Of a DNA stretch of 64,000 bases, positions 23,811 through 32,946 are shown one piece after another. Under the pieces are notes generated by a model. It made no database searches, was not told the DNA's origin, and saw only the letters and a program-made list of their open reading frames with translations. Each line of letters opens with the position of its first letter. Position 1 is the first letter of the stretch. This stretch comes from Paenibacillus_E sp040812395 (GTDB taxonomy: Bacteria > Bacillota > Bacilli > Paenibacillales > NBRC-103111): positions 1-64,000 of the forward strand of contig NZ_JBFNXH010000016.1 of assembly GCF_040812395.1 (NCBI RefSeq), given 5' to 3'. Both the position numbers and the translations under genes were made by a program.

Positions 23811-25475
23811 ATGAGCAATGCGTCCAAAAATTTAGTAAAGCGCATGCTGCGCGATCGTTTATTCAGCCATTCAGACGAAGGGGATGACAAGTCAGAGCTC
23901 GCCGACTCTCTCGACTATCACTTCATTGAAGAATTGAAGATGACTAAACTCTCGCTCCTGTTAAGCGACAACCATGAATTTATTAAAGAAATCTTCCAAG
24001 ACTGCTCAGACGTAGTTGTACGCGAATTCGAAATTGAACCGCACATTCCAGCTCTCCTGCTGTTCGTAGATGGCCTCGCCAACACCGAGTTATTGAATGA
24101 AACGATGAAAGCCTTAATGCTGCAGGGAGGCGGCGAGACCGCCATTGATCGCATCACAGGCTCGATTCTTCCGGTCTCGCAAACGCAAGTCTCCGACAAT
24201 TATGGAGACTTGCTCATTTCCGTGCTGAGCGGAGACACCGCTCTCCTTGTTGAGGGCAACGCGAAGGCGGTGCTGCTCGGCATTCGCGGTACAGAGAAGC
24301 GCTCCGTCGGCGAGCCGGAGACGGAAACCGTTGTCCGCGGACCGCGTGAGGGCTTCGTGGAGAGCTTGCGCACGAATACCTCCATGATCCGCCGCAAGCT
24401 GAAGACACCTCGATTGAAAATGAAATCGATGTGCATCGGCAAGGAGAGCAACACCAATCTTGTCGTCTGCTACCTCGACGATCTTGCGATGCCTTCCCTT
24501 GTAGAGGAAGTCGTTAAGCGGCTGGAACAGATCCACATTGATGCCATTCTTGAGTCCGGCATGATTGAAGGGCTTATACAAGACGATGTGTATTCGCCTT
24601 TTCCGCAGATTCAAAACACAGAAAGGCCGGACGTGGTGGCCAGCGCACTTCTGGAGGGACGCGTAGCCATCATCATTGACGGTACGCCCTTCGCGCTTAT
24701 TGTCCCTTTTGTATTCGTCCAGATTATGCAAACGAGCGAGGATTATTACGAGCGATACCAAATCGGCTCTTTGTTACGCTTGCTTCGTTACATCTTCATG
24801 TTTCTGTCGCTTACAACGCCTGCCTTGTACGTAGCGATTACGACTTATCATCAAGATCTTCTGCCGACATCACTCATGTTAAGCATTGCCGCCTCCCGCG
24901 AAGCCATTCCGTTCCCGGCTGTAGTGGAAGCCTTTATCATGGAAATCACGTTCGAGGCATTGCGGGAAGCCGGCCTTCGGTTGCCCAAAGCTGTGGGTTC
25001 GGCTGTTTCAATCCTAGGGGCGCTCGTTGTTGGCCAAGCTGCCGTTCAAGCAGGCATTGTTTCAGCGCCTATTGTTATTGTTGTGTCTATTACAGGGATC
25101 GCTTCCTTCACCATTCCAAGATATAACGGAGCTATTGCTATTCGGATGCTGCGCTTTCCAATTCTCATTGTGGCCTCTTTGTTCGGCTTCTACGGTATTT
25201 TCTTCTCCTTGATGATTCTGCTGGGGCATATGGCGAATTTGCGTTCCTTCGGTGTGCCTTACTTATCGCCGTTGGCCCCGCTGTCGGCAGGAGACTTGAA
25301 GGACGTATTTGTTCGCGCTCCTTGGTGGCGGATGCAGAACCGACCGGAATTCATGGCCATTCAAGACGCGCAACGCATGGACAGTAAGCTCCCGCAGCAA
25401 ATCCAAAAGGACGGAGGCGTTGACGGCAGCAAGATCCAGCATGAGCATAAAGCAAGTAAGGAGGGTAAGCCATAA
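23811..25475 (+). CDS. Spore germinant receptor A subunit (GerA family)
   Basis: 554 aa from the ATG at 23811 with binding site GGGAGG; the frame is open earlier but lacks one. A hydrophilic N-terminal half (about 1-290) is followed by several membrane segments (for example ALLEGRVAIIIDGTPFALIVP, then FIMEITFEALREAGLRLPKAVGSAVSILGALVVGQAAV, the strongest GerA signature) and a short hydrophilic tail. It sits in the inner spore membrane with the B and C subunits and senses or transduces the germinant signal. First gene of a gerA-gerC-small ORF-gerB operon; the specific germinant cannot be read from sequence. Confidence 0.95.
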   Translation: MSNASKNLVKRMLRDRLFSHSDEGDDKSELADSLDYHFIEELKMTKLSLLLSDNHEFIKEIFQDCSDVVVREFEIEPHIPALLLFVDGLANTELLNETMKALMLQGGGETAIDRITGSILPVSQTQVSDNYGDLLISVLSGDTALLVEGNAKAVLLGIRGTEKRSVGEPETETVVRGPREGFVESLRTNTSMIRRKLKTPRLKMKSMCIGKESNTNLVVCYLDDLAMPSLVEEVVKRLEQIHIDAILESGMIEGLIQDDVYSPFPQIQNTERPDVVASALLEGRVAIIIDGTPFALIVPFVFVQIMQTSEDYYERYQIGSLLRLLRYIFMFLSLTTPALYVAITTYHQDLLPTSLMLSIAASREAIPFPAVVEAFIMEITFEALREAGLRLPKAVGSAVSILGALVVGQAAVQAGIVSAPIVIVVSITGIASFTIPRYNGAIAIRMLRFPILIVASLFGFYGIFFSLMILLGHMANLRSFGVPYLSPLAPLSAGDLKDVFVRAPWWRMQNRPEFMAIQDAQRMDSKLPQQIQKDGGVDGSKIQHEHKASKEGKP

Positions 25476-26656
25476 TGGCGAATCACATGCGAATCTCAGC
25501 GCTCGGAATCATGTTTGCCCTTTGTACAGTACTCTTGACTGCCTGCTGGGATCGGACCGAGACCAACGATATCGCCTTTGTCCTTTCCTCCTCGGTTGAT
25601 TTGGAGGATGACGGGCGATACCGTGTCGCCTACATTTTTCCATTGCCTGGCTCGATGGGCGGGGCAAGCGGGGGCGGGGGCGGCACATCTGGCGGCAAAA
25701 GTTATTATATTGACTCCGAGGTTGGGGCGACAATGCGCGAAGCGTCCAGCAAATTGCAGCTGCGGATGTCGCGCAGACTATTTCTGTCGCATCGGCGAAC
25801 CATTGTCATCGGCGAAAAGCTGGCAAAAGCCGGGATCTCTCCTTTGTTGGACGTTGTCCCAAGAACACCTGAGAGCCGCTTGACCTGCTTTCTTGTCTTA
25901 ACCAAGGGCAAAGGCTACGATCTGCTCAATACGGAGCCTAAATTTGAACGCTTTCCGGCAGAAGCGATTCGTGAATTAACGAAATCGCGCCAAGCGATGG
26001 GGACCTCAACGAAAGATGTTGGGCTTGCTCTCAGCTTCGGCAGCGACCCGATAATAAGCTACATCGAAGCCCGGGAAAGTCAGTCCGATAAAAAGCCTTC
26101 GCATGAAATCCAACTCATCGGCTACGGGCAGTTCAAAGGAGATCAGTTGGTAGGCATTTACAAAAAACAAGAGGCAACTGGTTTGATGTGGTTGAGAAAC
26201 AACGTCAAGGAGCATACGTTCACCTTCCCGATGAAGCCCGACGAATCCGGCCAGGATATTTCCATTCTCGTCACGCAAGGCCAGACTGAAATTACCCCCG
26301 ATTTACAAGGGGACAAACTGATTTTCAACATCAAGCTGAATGCATCCGGATTCGTCCGAGAAGATTTATCCAAGCAAGATTTAAGCAAACCGGATAATCT
26401 TCACCAGGTTGAAATCAAATTAGCTGAACAAGTGAAAAAATCTGTTCAAGCTACCCTTGCCAGGATGCAAGAGGAAGGCACAGACTCAGCCCAGCTCAGT
26501 TTAAAGGTTTGGCGAAAATATCCGAATGCATGGAATAACACCTTAAAAGCACAGTGGCTAGATTTGTTTAAGGAAGCAGAATTCCGCATCACAGCAGAAG
26601 CCTCGATCTCGGAAACAGGACTCATTAATCAGAACGTCATTATCAATGGGAGGTAA
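25475..26656 (+). CDS. Spore germinant receptor C subunit, lipoprotein
   Basis: 393 aa. The lipobox LLTAC places the lipidated Cys at residue 24, followed by WDRTETNDIAFVLSS, the typical GerC start after the Cys. A Gly-rich insert (GGASGGGGGTSGGK) lies near residues 66-80. The C-terminal half (AEQVKKSVQATLARMQEEGTDSAQL, then WRKYPNAWN) is the conserved GerC domain III. The ATG overlaps the gerA stop (TAATG), so the two are coupled. It is needed for receptor function in the spore inner membrane. The Gly-rich insert is unusual but could be a flexible loop. Confidence 0.94.
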   Translation: MANHMRISALGIMFALCTVLLTACWDRTETNDIAFVLSSSVDLEDDGRYRVAYIFPLPGSMGGASGGGGGTSGGKSYYIDSEVGATMREASSKLQLRMSRRLFLSHRRTIVIGEKLAKAGISPLLDVVPRTPESRLTCFLVLTKGKGYDLLNTEPKFERFPAEAIRELTKSRQAMGTSTKDVGLALSFGSDPIISYIEARESQSDKKPSHEIQLIGYGQFKGDQLVGIYKKQEATGLMWLRNNVKEHTFTFPMKPDESGQDISILVTQGQTEITPDLQGDKLIFNIKLNASGFVREDLSKQDLSKPDNLHQVEIKLAEQVKKSVQATLARMQEEGTDSAQLSLKVWRKYPNAWNNTLKAQWLDLFKEAEFRITAEASISETGLINQNVIINGR

Positions 26657-26661
26657 TAACG

Positions 26662-26895
26662 ATGGATGGCAGCATCTTTATCCTATGTTTTCTTTACATC
26701 ATGGTCGCAAGCTTCCTCATTGACAGAAAAAAGCTTCGCCATGAGAAAAAAGGCACACTTGCCCTCTATGCGTCAATTTGCTGTATTACGTTAGTCATCT
26801 TCTTCAGCAGAATCATGCATTGGAATATTCCGATGCCGTCTCGTTTCTTTATCCATACGGTATCTCCTTGGGTCAGCAACTTAATTGGGCTATGA
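26662..26895 (+). CDS. Small two-helix membrane protein of the ger operon
   Basis: 77 aa, two predicted membrane segments (SIFILCFLYIMVASFLI and LALYASICCITLVIFFSRIM) joined by a basic loop (DRKKLRHEKKG). It lies 5 bases after gerC and 44 before gerB. Some germinant receptor operons encode a small D subunit, for example gerKD in B. subtilis, and this is a candidate; I cannot confirm homology by eye. A comparable small membrane ORF precedes the second gerB at 62.7 kb. Confidence 0.7.
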   Translation: MDGSIFILCFLYIMVASFLIDRKKLRHEKKGTLALYASICCITLVIFFSRIMHWNIPMPSRFFIHTVSPWVSNLIGL

Positions 26896-26939
26896 CCTCA
26901 ACCTGCAAGCGTTAAGCAATCAGAAACGGAGGCGTGCAC

Positions 26940-28310
26940 ATGGATAAAAAGCAAGTAATCAACCAGAGACAGATCGCGTGGCTGGCTGCTTCCGTCTTTA
27001 CAAGCGGAGGTCTTTTCAATTGGCAAAATGTGCTGATTCGAGTTAGCGAAATTGATGCGTGGTTCAGCTACTTATTATCCATTTTTTATGTATTTCTGAT
27101 TGCCGCCTTTTTTGGCTACATGGCAAAACTATTCCCTGCCCGTAATATTTTCGAGATCTCCATGCTGTTACTGGGACGGGCGGGTGGCACAATCGTGAAT
27201 CTCTTGATGCTGTTTCATTTCTGGGAATCTACCGTACTGGATGTTTCCTCCATGTCGAGATTCACGTACACCTTGCTGCTGCACAATACGCCAATAGAAA
27301 TCCTCATCCTGGTGCCTTGTTTGCTTCTCATTTATTTCGGAAGAACAAGTATAGAGATTATTGCTCGCGTCAACGACCTGTTCTACCCGCTCTTCGTCAT
27401 CGTAACATTGTTGATGCCTCTGCTGCTCGCAAACGAATTTCATCTTCCGCTTATTACTCCCGTTCTAACCATGCCATTTCAAAATATAGCTTCCGGCAAC
27501 ATACTTGCGCTCGGAAACACGGGTGATATATTCATTCTCGGCGCTTTTCTGCATACCGTATACAACGCAAAACAGTTCCGTTCGTCCATCCGGCATGGAT
27601 CGATGTTGGGGATATTCTTGTTCACCCTTGTCATTTTCCTGGTGCTTATCGTGCTGGGGCCGAATATGCCGGCAAACTTCATTTACCCCGGATATAACTT
27701 GGTGCAAATGATTCATGTTACGGACTTTCTCGATCGGGTTGATCTTGTCCTCTTGACCATCTGGCTGCCAACGCTTGCCGGTAAATATATTGTTGCTTAT
27801 CTCGCGATTCTGATCGGCATTAACTCCATGATGAATCAACGCGACTATCCCATTATGAATAAGCCGGTCGCTTTGCTATTTTGCCTAACAACATGCCTTT
27901 CCTTCAAAAGCACGACGGAGCTGCTATCCTTCGCTAATTTCAGCTCTCCCGTTATCGTGCTGGCTTACCAGCCTTTAGTCATGGCCATACTGTTCGCTGC
28001 AGCCAAGATCCGCCACCGGAAACAGCCTCTTGAGAACCAGCACTCCGAGGAAGACACGAATCAAAAATCCACTCCCTCTAAACAGATGGCTAGAATCAGC
28101 ATGCGATTCTCCTATAATCAGTGGTTGTGGTGCGGCAATATCTTGATTCTTGTCTGCGCCTTCTGCGTCTTGATGGGGCTTGCTTTCGGCAAGTACAGCC
28201 CGCTTGTTGGCAATGTCTGCGCTCTGGGATTTGGCAGCTGTTTATTCCTTGCCGTCATGACAACCTACATGGAGGTGAGCCAATTGAAGCAATCGCAAGC
28301 CGGGAAATGA
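26940..28310 (+). CDS. Spore germinant receptor B subunit (GerB family permease)
   Basis: 456 aa, APC-superfamily membrane protein, the probable germinant-binding subunit. I use the ATG at 26940 (binding site GGAGG, 7 bases) rather than the upstream GTG at 26934. About ten or more membrane segments are visible, starting with QIAWLAASVFTSGGLFNWQN; the conserved regions FEISMLLLGRAGG and LGNTGDIFILGAFLH are present. After about residue 360 there is a hydrophilic stretch (RHRKQPLENQHSEEDTNQKS) and two extra membrane helices, making it longer than the usual GerB of about 365 aa. The C-terminal extension is unusual. Confidence 0.92.
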   Translation: MDKKQVINQRQIAWLAASVFTSGGLFNWQNVLIRVSEIDAWFSYLLSIFYVFLIAAFFGYMAKLFPARNIFEISMLLLGRAGGTIVNLLMLFHFWESTVLDVSSMSRFTYTLLLHNTPIEILILVPCLLLIYFGRTSIEIIARVNDLFYPLFVIVTLLMPLLLANEFHLPLITPVLTMPFQNIASGNILALGNTGDIFILGAFLHTVYNAKQFRSSIRHGSMLGIFLFTLVIFLVLIVLGPNMPANFIYPGYNLVQMIHVTDFLDRVDLVLLTIWLPTLAGKYIVAYLAILIGINSMMNQRDYPIMNKPVALLFCLTTCLSFKSTTELLSFANFSSPVIVLAYQPLVMAILFAAAKIRHRKQPLENQHSEEDTNQKSTPSKQMARISMRFSYNQWLWCGNILILVCAFCVLMGLAFGKYSPLVGNVCALGFGSCLFLAVMTTYMEVSQLKQSQAGK

Positions 28311-28326
28311 CCTATGTTCCCCTATA

Positions 28327-28362
28327 ACAAAAAAACGCACCTGCTACTCAGCAGGCACGTTC
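28327..28362 (-). terminator. Terminator of the ParM-like gene
   Basis: Minus-strand ACGTGCCTGCT and AGCAGGTGCGT pair (two mismatches in the middle) around GAGT, followed by T7. It lies just after the stop codon and may also limit read-through from gerB. Confidence 0.8.
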
Positions 28363-28367
28363 TATAC

Positions 28368-29462
28368 TTAGACTGGCATTGTCGGGGTCATACGACTTTT
28401 GGCTACTTTCAAATAGCCGTACATATTGAGAAACTCGCTGTCGGGAGCGAACCGAAGCTTCATGGAGCCAGCGGCTTCCTGAATGTAAGGACGCAGGGCA
28501 GAAGCGCCTCCCCCTATGACATAGAAACACTGAATGTCAGGGTACTTGCGCCAGCGCTTCTTGATCATTTCGATCATGCGCAGAGCTGCTCTACGGAAGT
28601 GCTGGTCCACAATCGGCCGGATATCGACTTGGCCTTCGCCAATCAGCTGAATCGTAAACTCCCGGTTTTTGACACGCTGGACCAGCTTAGCCCGGCTTGG
28701 GAAGACATACCCGTAAGCGTCCTCCACATCACGGATGATTGCGTCCAGGTACGTAGCAATGCCGATCTGCTCGCCATGGCTGAAATGATTGTCGATCGCC
28801 ATTCGTTTGATGACTGGAAAATCTGTCGTTAACGCGCCGATCTCGCATACGCCTATGCACCCGTTGTAGATCTCCTCATCCTTCACTAGGAGACTATCGT
28901 GCGTCGCCAAGTGAAACATCGCGGCAGCACCTTCGATCGAAACGGCTACTTTTCGAATGGAAACTTTGATCTTGCGGTTGTGAAGCTGTGGCGTAGAGAG
29001 GAAGGTAACCTCGTGCTCGCCAACAAGTCTTTGTTCGAACAATTGGTTATATTTCGCATACGCACGTACAGGCAGCCCGGTTCCCAGCGTATACTCCACC
29101 TCGTCGGCGCTGCCGTATCCTGCGCCATGATTGCCGCCGTTCATCAAACCTTGATAGGCCAGAGCCGTTAAAGCCACGATGAGGGATTGGTCGGAAGCCG
29201 CTTTGTTATCGCTGTCCTCGAGTTCCAGATTGTCTTCATGCTCCAATGCCAGTTGGCCGACAAAATACCTTTGATTTCTTTGCGAAAGGGAAGGACTGTA
29301 GATCATGACATCCAAAGCCTTCCAGGGGGAATCCTCTTCCTGCAAAATATGCCTTTCGTAGCCAGGTGCGATGATATTCGGAATGACCAGCGGTTCTCTT
29401 GAACCATCCAGCACCAGTTTGATGCTGTCATTACCTATATCAATACCAGCAAGCTTATTCAT
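28368..29462 (-). CDS. ParM/StbA-family actin-like ATPase
   Basis: 364 aa from the ATG at 29462 (binding site GGAGG, 6 bases), four codons inside the longest frame. Actin-fold signatures: phosphate-1 loop LAGIDIGNDSIKLV (residues 4-17), phosphate-2 IGVCEIGALTTDFPVI near residue 200, and the adenosine motif FYVIGGGASALRPYIQE near residue 325. ParM proteins polymerise to push plasmid copies apart. No ParR gene or clear centromere is next to this copy, and the neighbours (ger operon, M23 peptidase, bactofilin) are chromosomal spore and envelope genes, so it may be a chromosomal filament with another role. Function is inferred from fold only. Confidence 0.85.
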   Translation of the reverse strand: MNKLAGIDIGNDSIKLVLDGSREPLVIPNIIAPGYERHILQEEDSPWKALDVMIYSPSLSQRNQRYFVGQLALEHEDNLELEDSDNKAASDQSLIVALTALAYQGLMNGGNHGAGYGSADEVEYTLGTGLPVRAYAKYNQLFEQRLVGEHEVTFLSTPQLHNRKIKVSIRKVAVSIEGAAAMFHLATHDSLLVKDEEIYNGCIGVCEIGALTTDFPVIKRMAIDNHFSHGEQIGIATYLDAIIRDVEDAYGYVFPSRAKLVQRVKNREFTIQLIGEGQVDIRPIVDQHFRRAALRMIEMIKKRWRKYPDIQCFYVIGGGASALRPYIQEAAGSMKLRFAPDSEFLNMYGYLKVAKSRMTPTMPV

Positions 29463-29659
29463 AAGCGCCTCCATCCAACATATAACGTTTTCCTATTTTT
29501 TCTAAGTAAATTCGATCTATTCCGACAATAATCCTTCCTACTTTAGTCTCATTTTATATAGGACTCATTGGTGCTAAGAGGGTTTTTGACGAAATATGAC
29601 GAATTGTAGAGAGTAGGACGTTACCAAATTCAACCATGACAGGAGAAAATATAGCCGTA

Positions 29660-30682
29660 ATGAAGCTCAAATGGAAGCCAAAAAAGCTGACACTGGTCAT
29701 CATTCCAGATGCCAATCAATCTGTTGTCAGGTTTCGTATTCCCCATCTGTTTGCTTATATAGCTGCTGCATGTTTCTCTGTGCTGCTGCTGATTTCAATC
29801 CTTACATATACCGTGCATACGCATACGGTCAAAACAGCCAATGCGCTTCAATCCAAGCTAAATGGCGCGAATCAGCAATGGAACGCGACGCTTACAAGCA
29901 AAAATCAAACCATTGAACAGCTCCAGAACGAAGTGATTCAACTCTCCCAACAAGCTGAGCTGATGAAAACTAAAATTGATGAAATGAAAAAATTGGAGAA
30001 CGATCTGAAATCCATCGCACAGCTTGATACCAGCGAAACTCCTACTAAAGAACTAGCTGCTACTCAAAAAGGGCAACCCGAAACGGAAGCGGCAGGTGCC
30101 TCCAGTACGGCAGGCATGGGCGGCAGCCCGCAGCCGGCTTCCCAGGAAGAGATTATGAAGCTCGGCGAACAGACACTTGCTTCCTTCTCCGTTCTGGATA
30201 CCGAAGTGAAAGAACTTCGGACAAGCCTCACCGAAACGAAGATGAAGGTAGCCGTTAAGCAGCAGCAGCTGCGCATAACGCCAACACTGTGGCCGACAGA
30301 TACCAAAGTCGTCACTTCAACTTTTGGCTATCGTACCGATCCCTTTACCTTTCGTCCCAGCTTTCATTCGGGCATTGATTTCGGAGCCAAAGAAAATGAT
30401 CCTGTTTACGCCACCGCTGATGGGAAAGTCATCTCCACAGGCCGGGATCAGTTTCATGGCAATAACATCGTCATCGAGCATTCCAAGGGCTTACGCACCT
30501 GGTACATGCATTTAAATAAAATTTTAGTCAATAAAGGGGACAACGTTGAAAAGGGGAATACGATCGGCCTTGTCGGTTCTACCGGACGCAGCACCGGCCC
30601 CCACATGCATTACGAAGTTCTCAAAAATGGAGCAAGCATCGACCCTAAACCTTATCTCAAAGCCATGCGAAAGGATGAATAA
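29660..30682 (+). CDS. M23 metallopeptidase with coiled coil, copy 1
   Basis: 340 aa from the ATG at 29660, chosen because its paralogue at 52877 starts at the equivalent residue. A short cytoplasmic N-terminus (MKLKWKPKKLTLVIIPDAN) precedes one membrane segment (about 32-52), a coiled coil (about 70-120), a Gly/Ser/Pro linker and a C-terminal M23 (LytM) domain. Zn ligands are visible: HSGIDFG (His and Asp), and HMHYEV (the HxH motif), with GYRTDPF at the domain start. It probably cuts or tethers peptidoglycan outside the membrane. It ends 2 bases before a bactofilin gene; M23-bactofilin pairs shape the wall in other bacteria. Confidence 0.92.
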   Translation: MKLKWKPKKLTLVIIPDANQSVVRFRIPHLFAYIAAACFSVLLLISILTYTVHTHTVKTANALQSKLNGANQQWNATLTSKNQTIEQLQNEVIQLSQQAELMKTKIDEMKKLENDLKSIAQLDTSETPTKELAATQKGQPETEAAGASSTAGMGGSPQPASQEEIMKLGEQTLASFSVLDTEVKELRTSLTETKMKVAVKQQQLRITPTLWPTDTKVVTSTFGYRTDPFTFRPSFHSGIDFGAKENDPVYATADGKVISTGRDQFHGNNIVIEHSKGLRTWYMHLNKILVNKGDNVEKGNTIGLVGSTGRSTGPHMHYEVLKNGASIDPKPYLKAMRKDE

Positions 30683-30684
30683 CC

Positions 30685-31134
30685 ATGTTTAAAAACAAAA
30701 AGCTTTCCATGAACCCCAATATGACGGACACGCTCATCGGGGAAGGCACCTCGTTCGAAGGCCGCATTAAATCTGAAGCCAGCCTTCGAATCGAGGGCAG
30801 TATTACAGGCGACATCGAGTGCTTGGGTGATGTCATCATCGGCGAGCATGGAAGTGTGAAATCCAATATTTCCGCTAGAGATGTTATTCTGGCAGGTACT
30901 GTTCAAGGCAATGTAGTAACCAAAGGCAAGCTGACGATTACTTCAACAGGATCGCTGAACGGGAATATTACCGCAGCCTCATTTATCATTGAAGAAGGCG
31001 GCCTGTTCCAAGGCACAAGCAAGATGGATACGAAAGTGCCGGATAAAGGGCCTCAAGGCGGAGAACCCGAGTATGGAAATAAACCGGCTCCTGTTGCAAA
31101 CGGAGCATTTGGCGGCAATACCATAGCGATGTAA
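30685..31134 (+). CDS. Bactofilin, copy 1
   Basis: 149 aa, beta-helical cytoskeletal protein that self-assembles into filaments. The repeated pattern DTLIGEGTSFEGRIKSEASLRIEGSITGDIEC and VIIGEHGSVKSNISARDVILAGTVQGNV is characteristic. The N-terminal tail (FKNKKLSMNPNM) is short and basic, and the C-terminal tail is Gly/Pro-rich and disordered. It probably recruits the M23 peptidase encoded immediately upstream to a membrane site. A close paralogue is at 53878-54318. Confidence 0.95.
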   Translation: MFKNKKLSMNPNMTDTLIGEGTSFEGRIKSEASLRIEGSITGDIECLGDVIIGEHGSVKSNISARDVILAGTVQGNVVTKGKLTITSTGSLNGNITAASFIIEEGGLFQGTSKMDTKVPDKGPQGGEPEYGNKPAPVANGAFGGNTIAM

Positions 31135-31178
31135 AATCCGTTCATCTCTGCCATGATTAGGCACTAAGAGCATCATCA

Positions 31179-31187
31179 TGCTATAAT
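31179..31187 (+). promoter_or_regulatory. Extended -10 promoter of the HAD gene
   Basis: TG-C-TATAAT is an extended -10 element about 45 bases before the start codon; the -35 region is poor, as is common for this promoter type. Confidence 0.55.
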
Positions 31188-31230
31188 AGTTGGAAATTCT
31201 TAATTTCTGACTGATGCAGGAGATAATCTT

Positions 31231-31980
31231 ATGAGAGAACAAACGATTTTATTCGATCTGGATGATACGCTCGTTCACTGCAACAAATATTTTGATTTCG
31301 TCATCGATCAGTTCGTCGATCTGATGCTGACCTGGTTTTCCGGGCATAACCTGAAACCGCAGGATATTAAGCAAAAGCAGCTCGAGATCGATCTTGCGGG
31401 CGTTCAGATACACGGTTTTTTGCCAGACCGCTTCCCCAAATCGTTCGTCGAGACGTACCAATGGTACGCCATGCATTACAACCGTCCTGTTAGCAAGAGC
31501 GAAGAGTCTTGGCTGCTCCAGCTCGGCCATACGGTCTATGAATATACCGTTGAGCCCTTTCCGCAGATGAACGAAACGCTGGAGACGCTGCAGAATGCGG
31601 GCCACAAGCTATTTCTGTATACAGGCGGAGATGCTTCCATCCAGATGAAGAAGGTACGGGATTCCGGCTTGCACGATTATTTCGATGATCGCATCTTTGT
31701 GACCGTACATAAGACGCGAGAGTTTATGGAATCGCTGCTGATCGAACACCGTTTTGATCGGCGCCATACCTGGATGATCGGCAATTCGGTCAAAACCGAC
31801 GTGCTGCCAGCCCTGCACGCAGGCATCCATTCCATCCATATTCCCGCCCTGCAGGATTGGGAGTATAACACAGGCAAGATTGATATCGCGCCCAAAGGTG
31901 CGTTTTACCAACTCACCTCACTGAACGAAGTGCCTGAAACCATTCAAGACTATACCAAAAAGACTGCCGTTTCCGATTAA
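31231..31980 (+). CDS. HAD-superfamily hydrolase
   Basis: 249 aa. Motif I is LFDLDDTLVH (residues 7-16, nucleophile Asp 9), motif II is LFLYTGGD near residue 129, and motif IV region WMIGNSVKTDVLPALHAG lies near residue 185. The alpha-helical cap lies between motifs I and II. The substrate is unknown; phosphoglycolate or nucleotide phosphatase activity is common in the family. It has its own extended -10 promoter and ends in a terminator stem that overlaps its last codons. Confidence 0.9.
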   Translation: MREQTILFDLDDTLVHCNKYFDFVIDQFVDLMLTWFSGHNLKPQDIKQKQLEIDLAGVQIHGFLPDRFPKSFVETYQWYAMHYNRPVSKSEESWLLQLGHTVYEYTVEPFPQMNETLETLQNAGHKLFLYTGGDASIQMKKVRDSGLHDYFDDRIFVTVHKTREFMESLLIEHRFDRRHTWMIGNSVKTDVLPALHAGIHSIHIPALQDWEYNTGKIDIAPKGAFYQLTSLNEVPETIQDYTKKTAVSD

Positions 31981-31997
31981 GGAAAGGCAGTCTTTTT
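31957..31997. terminator. Bidirectional terminator between HAD and ABC genes
   Basis: AAAAAGACTGCC and GGCAGTCTTTTT pair perfectly, extended by TTTCC/GGAAA, with T-runs in both directions. It overlaps the HAD stop codon and serves the convergent ABC permease gene. Confidence 0.92.
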
Positions 31998-32001
31998 GGT
32001 A

Positions 32002-32946
32002 TTAAGCCGCGATATCTCGCCGGCGGAATATTTCCCAAGAGAGCACGTTAAACAGAAGGAAGTAGAAGAGCAGCACCGTAATGGAAAAACCAAGCGTCAT
32101 CCCTTCGGCAAGCGGTCTTCCCTCCAAATACGGCGTCAGGTCCGTGTTGGCGAACAGGAAATATTTTCCCCAGCTGTACCGGAGCAAGAAATAGGTGATG
32201 ACCTGCCCCATGAACATGATGAAAATACTGATGCCAATCGCGAGTGAAGAGCTGCGGAATACGGTCGAAATCATAAAAGCGAGCGTTACAATCATGATGA
32301 GTTCGATCAGCTTATACCCATACGTCGCAAATACATAAAGCAGCATGCTTCCTTCATGAACCGTACCATCCGCGTTTAAAGTCAAATGAGGAAGGTTCAA
32401 GTTATGGAATCCATACAAGATTCCGTTCGCGATCCATGCACTAATAAACATCGTCACCAGCAGAACCGCCGCAAAGAGCAGCGTAGCCGCATACTTGGAG
32501 AAGAGAATCTTCGCTCGACTTGCCGGTCGAATAAGAAGCAGCTTGATCGTTCCCCAGGTAAACTCCCCAGCCACCATATCTCCCGCAATGATGACGGTGA
32601 ACAGGGTCACGATCTGGATGAGATCTACCGCTCCTAGCACGCCTCCCCATAGCGTGTTCTGAGCAGGCGGCATATTATGATCGAGCGCATATTGCTGGAG
32701 TGTAATTTGATCCTTTAAGCCTTGTTTGAATTTCGCCGGCAACTCCGGATTCTCCAGCTCTTTCTGATTATGCTCGATCGCATCCTTCGCACCAGCTTTC
32801 CACTCATCCGTTTTACTGGAATCCGAATGGCCCAGCAAGGAGACGAAAACCACGATAACAATCAGCAATATCCCCAAAATCCATGTGCGCAGCCTGCGAT
32901 ATATTTTCATATTTTCATTTTGGATAAGTCTAAGCAATCTGATCAC
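32002..32946 (-). CDS. ABC-2 type permease
   Basis: 314 aa with six likely membrane segments. The first (WILGILLIVIVVFVSLLGH) is followed by a large extracellular loop (about 45-100), then VTLFTVIIAGDMVAGEFTWGTIKLLLIRPASRAKILFSKY, the typical ABC-2/BcrB element. The start is a GTG that overlaps the ATPase stop by 17 bases, so the two are coupled. It probably exports or clears a peptide or lipid from the membrane, as in bacitracin- or lantibiotic-type transporters; the substrate is unknown. Confidence 0.9.
   Translation of the reverse strand: MIRLLRLIQNENMKIYRRLRTWILGILLIVIVVFVSLLGHSDSSKTDEWKAGAKDAIEHNQKELENPELPAKFKQGLKDQITLQQYALDHNMPPAQNTLWGGVLGAVDLIQIVTLFTVIIAGDMVAGEFTWGTIKLLLIRPASRAKILFSKYAATLLFAAVLLVTMFISAWIANGILYGFHNLNLPHLTLNADGTVHEGSMLLYVFATYGYKLIELIMIVTLAFMISTVFRSSSLAIGISIFIMFMGQVITYFLLRYSWGKYFLFANTDLTPYLEGRPLAEGMTLGFSITVLLFYFLLFNVLSWEIFRRRDIAA

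Noticed and set aside
26934..26939. GTG start for gerB at 26934
   Set aside because: The ATG at 26940 has better spacing from the GGAGG site.
28314..28832. 172-aa plus-strand frame over the ParM-like gene
   Set aside because: It is antisense to a gene with full actin motifs and includes that gene's terminator.
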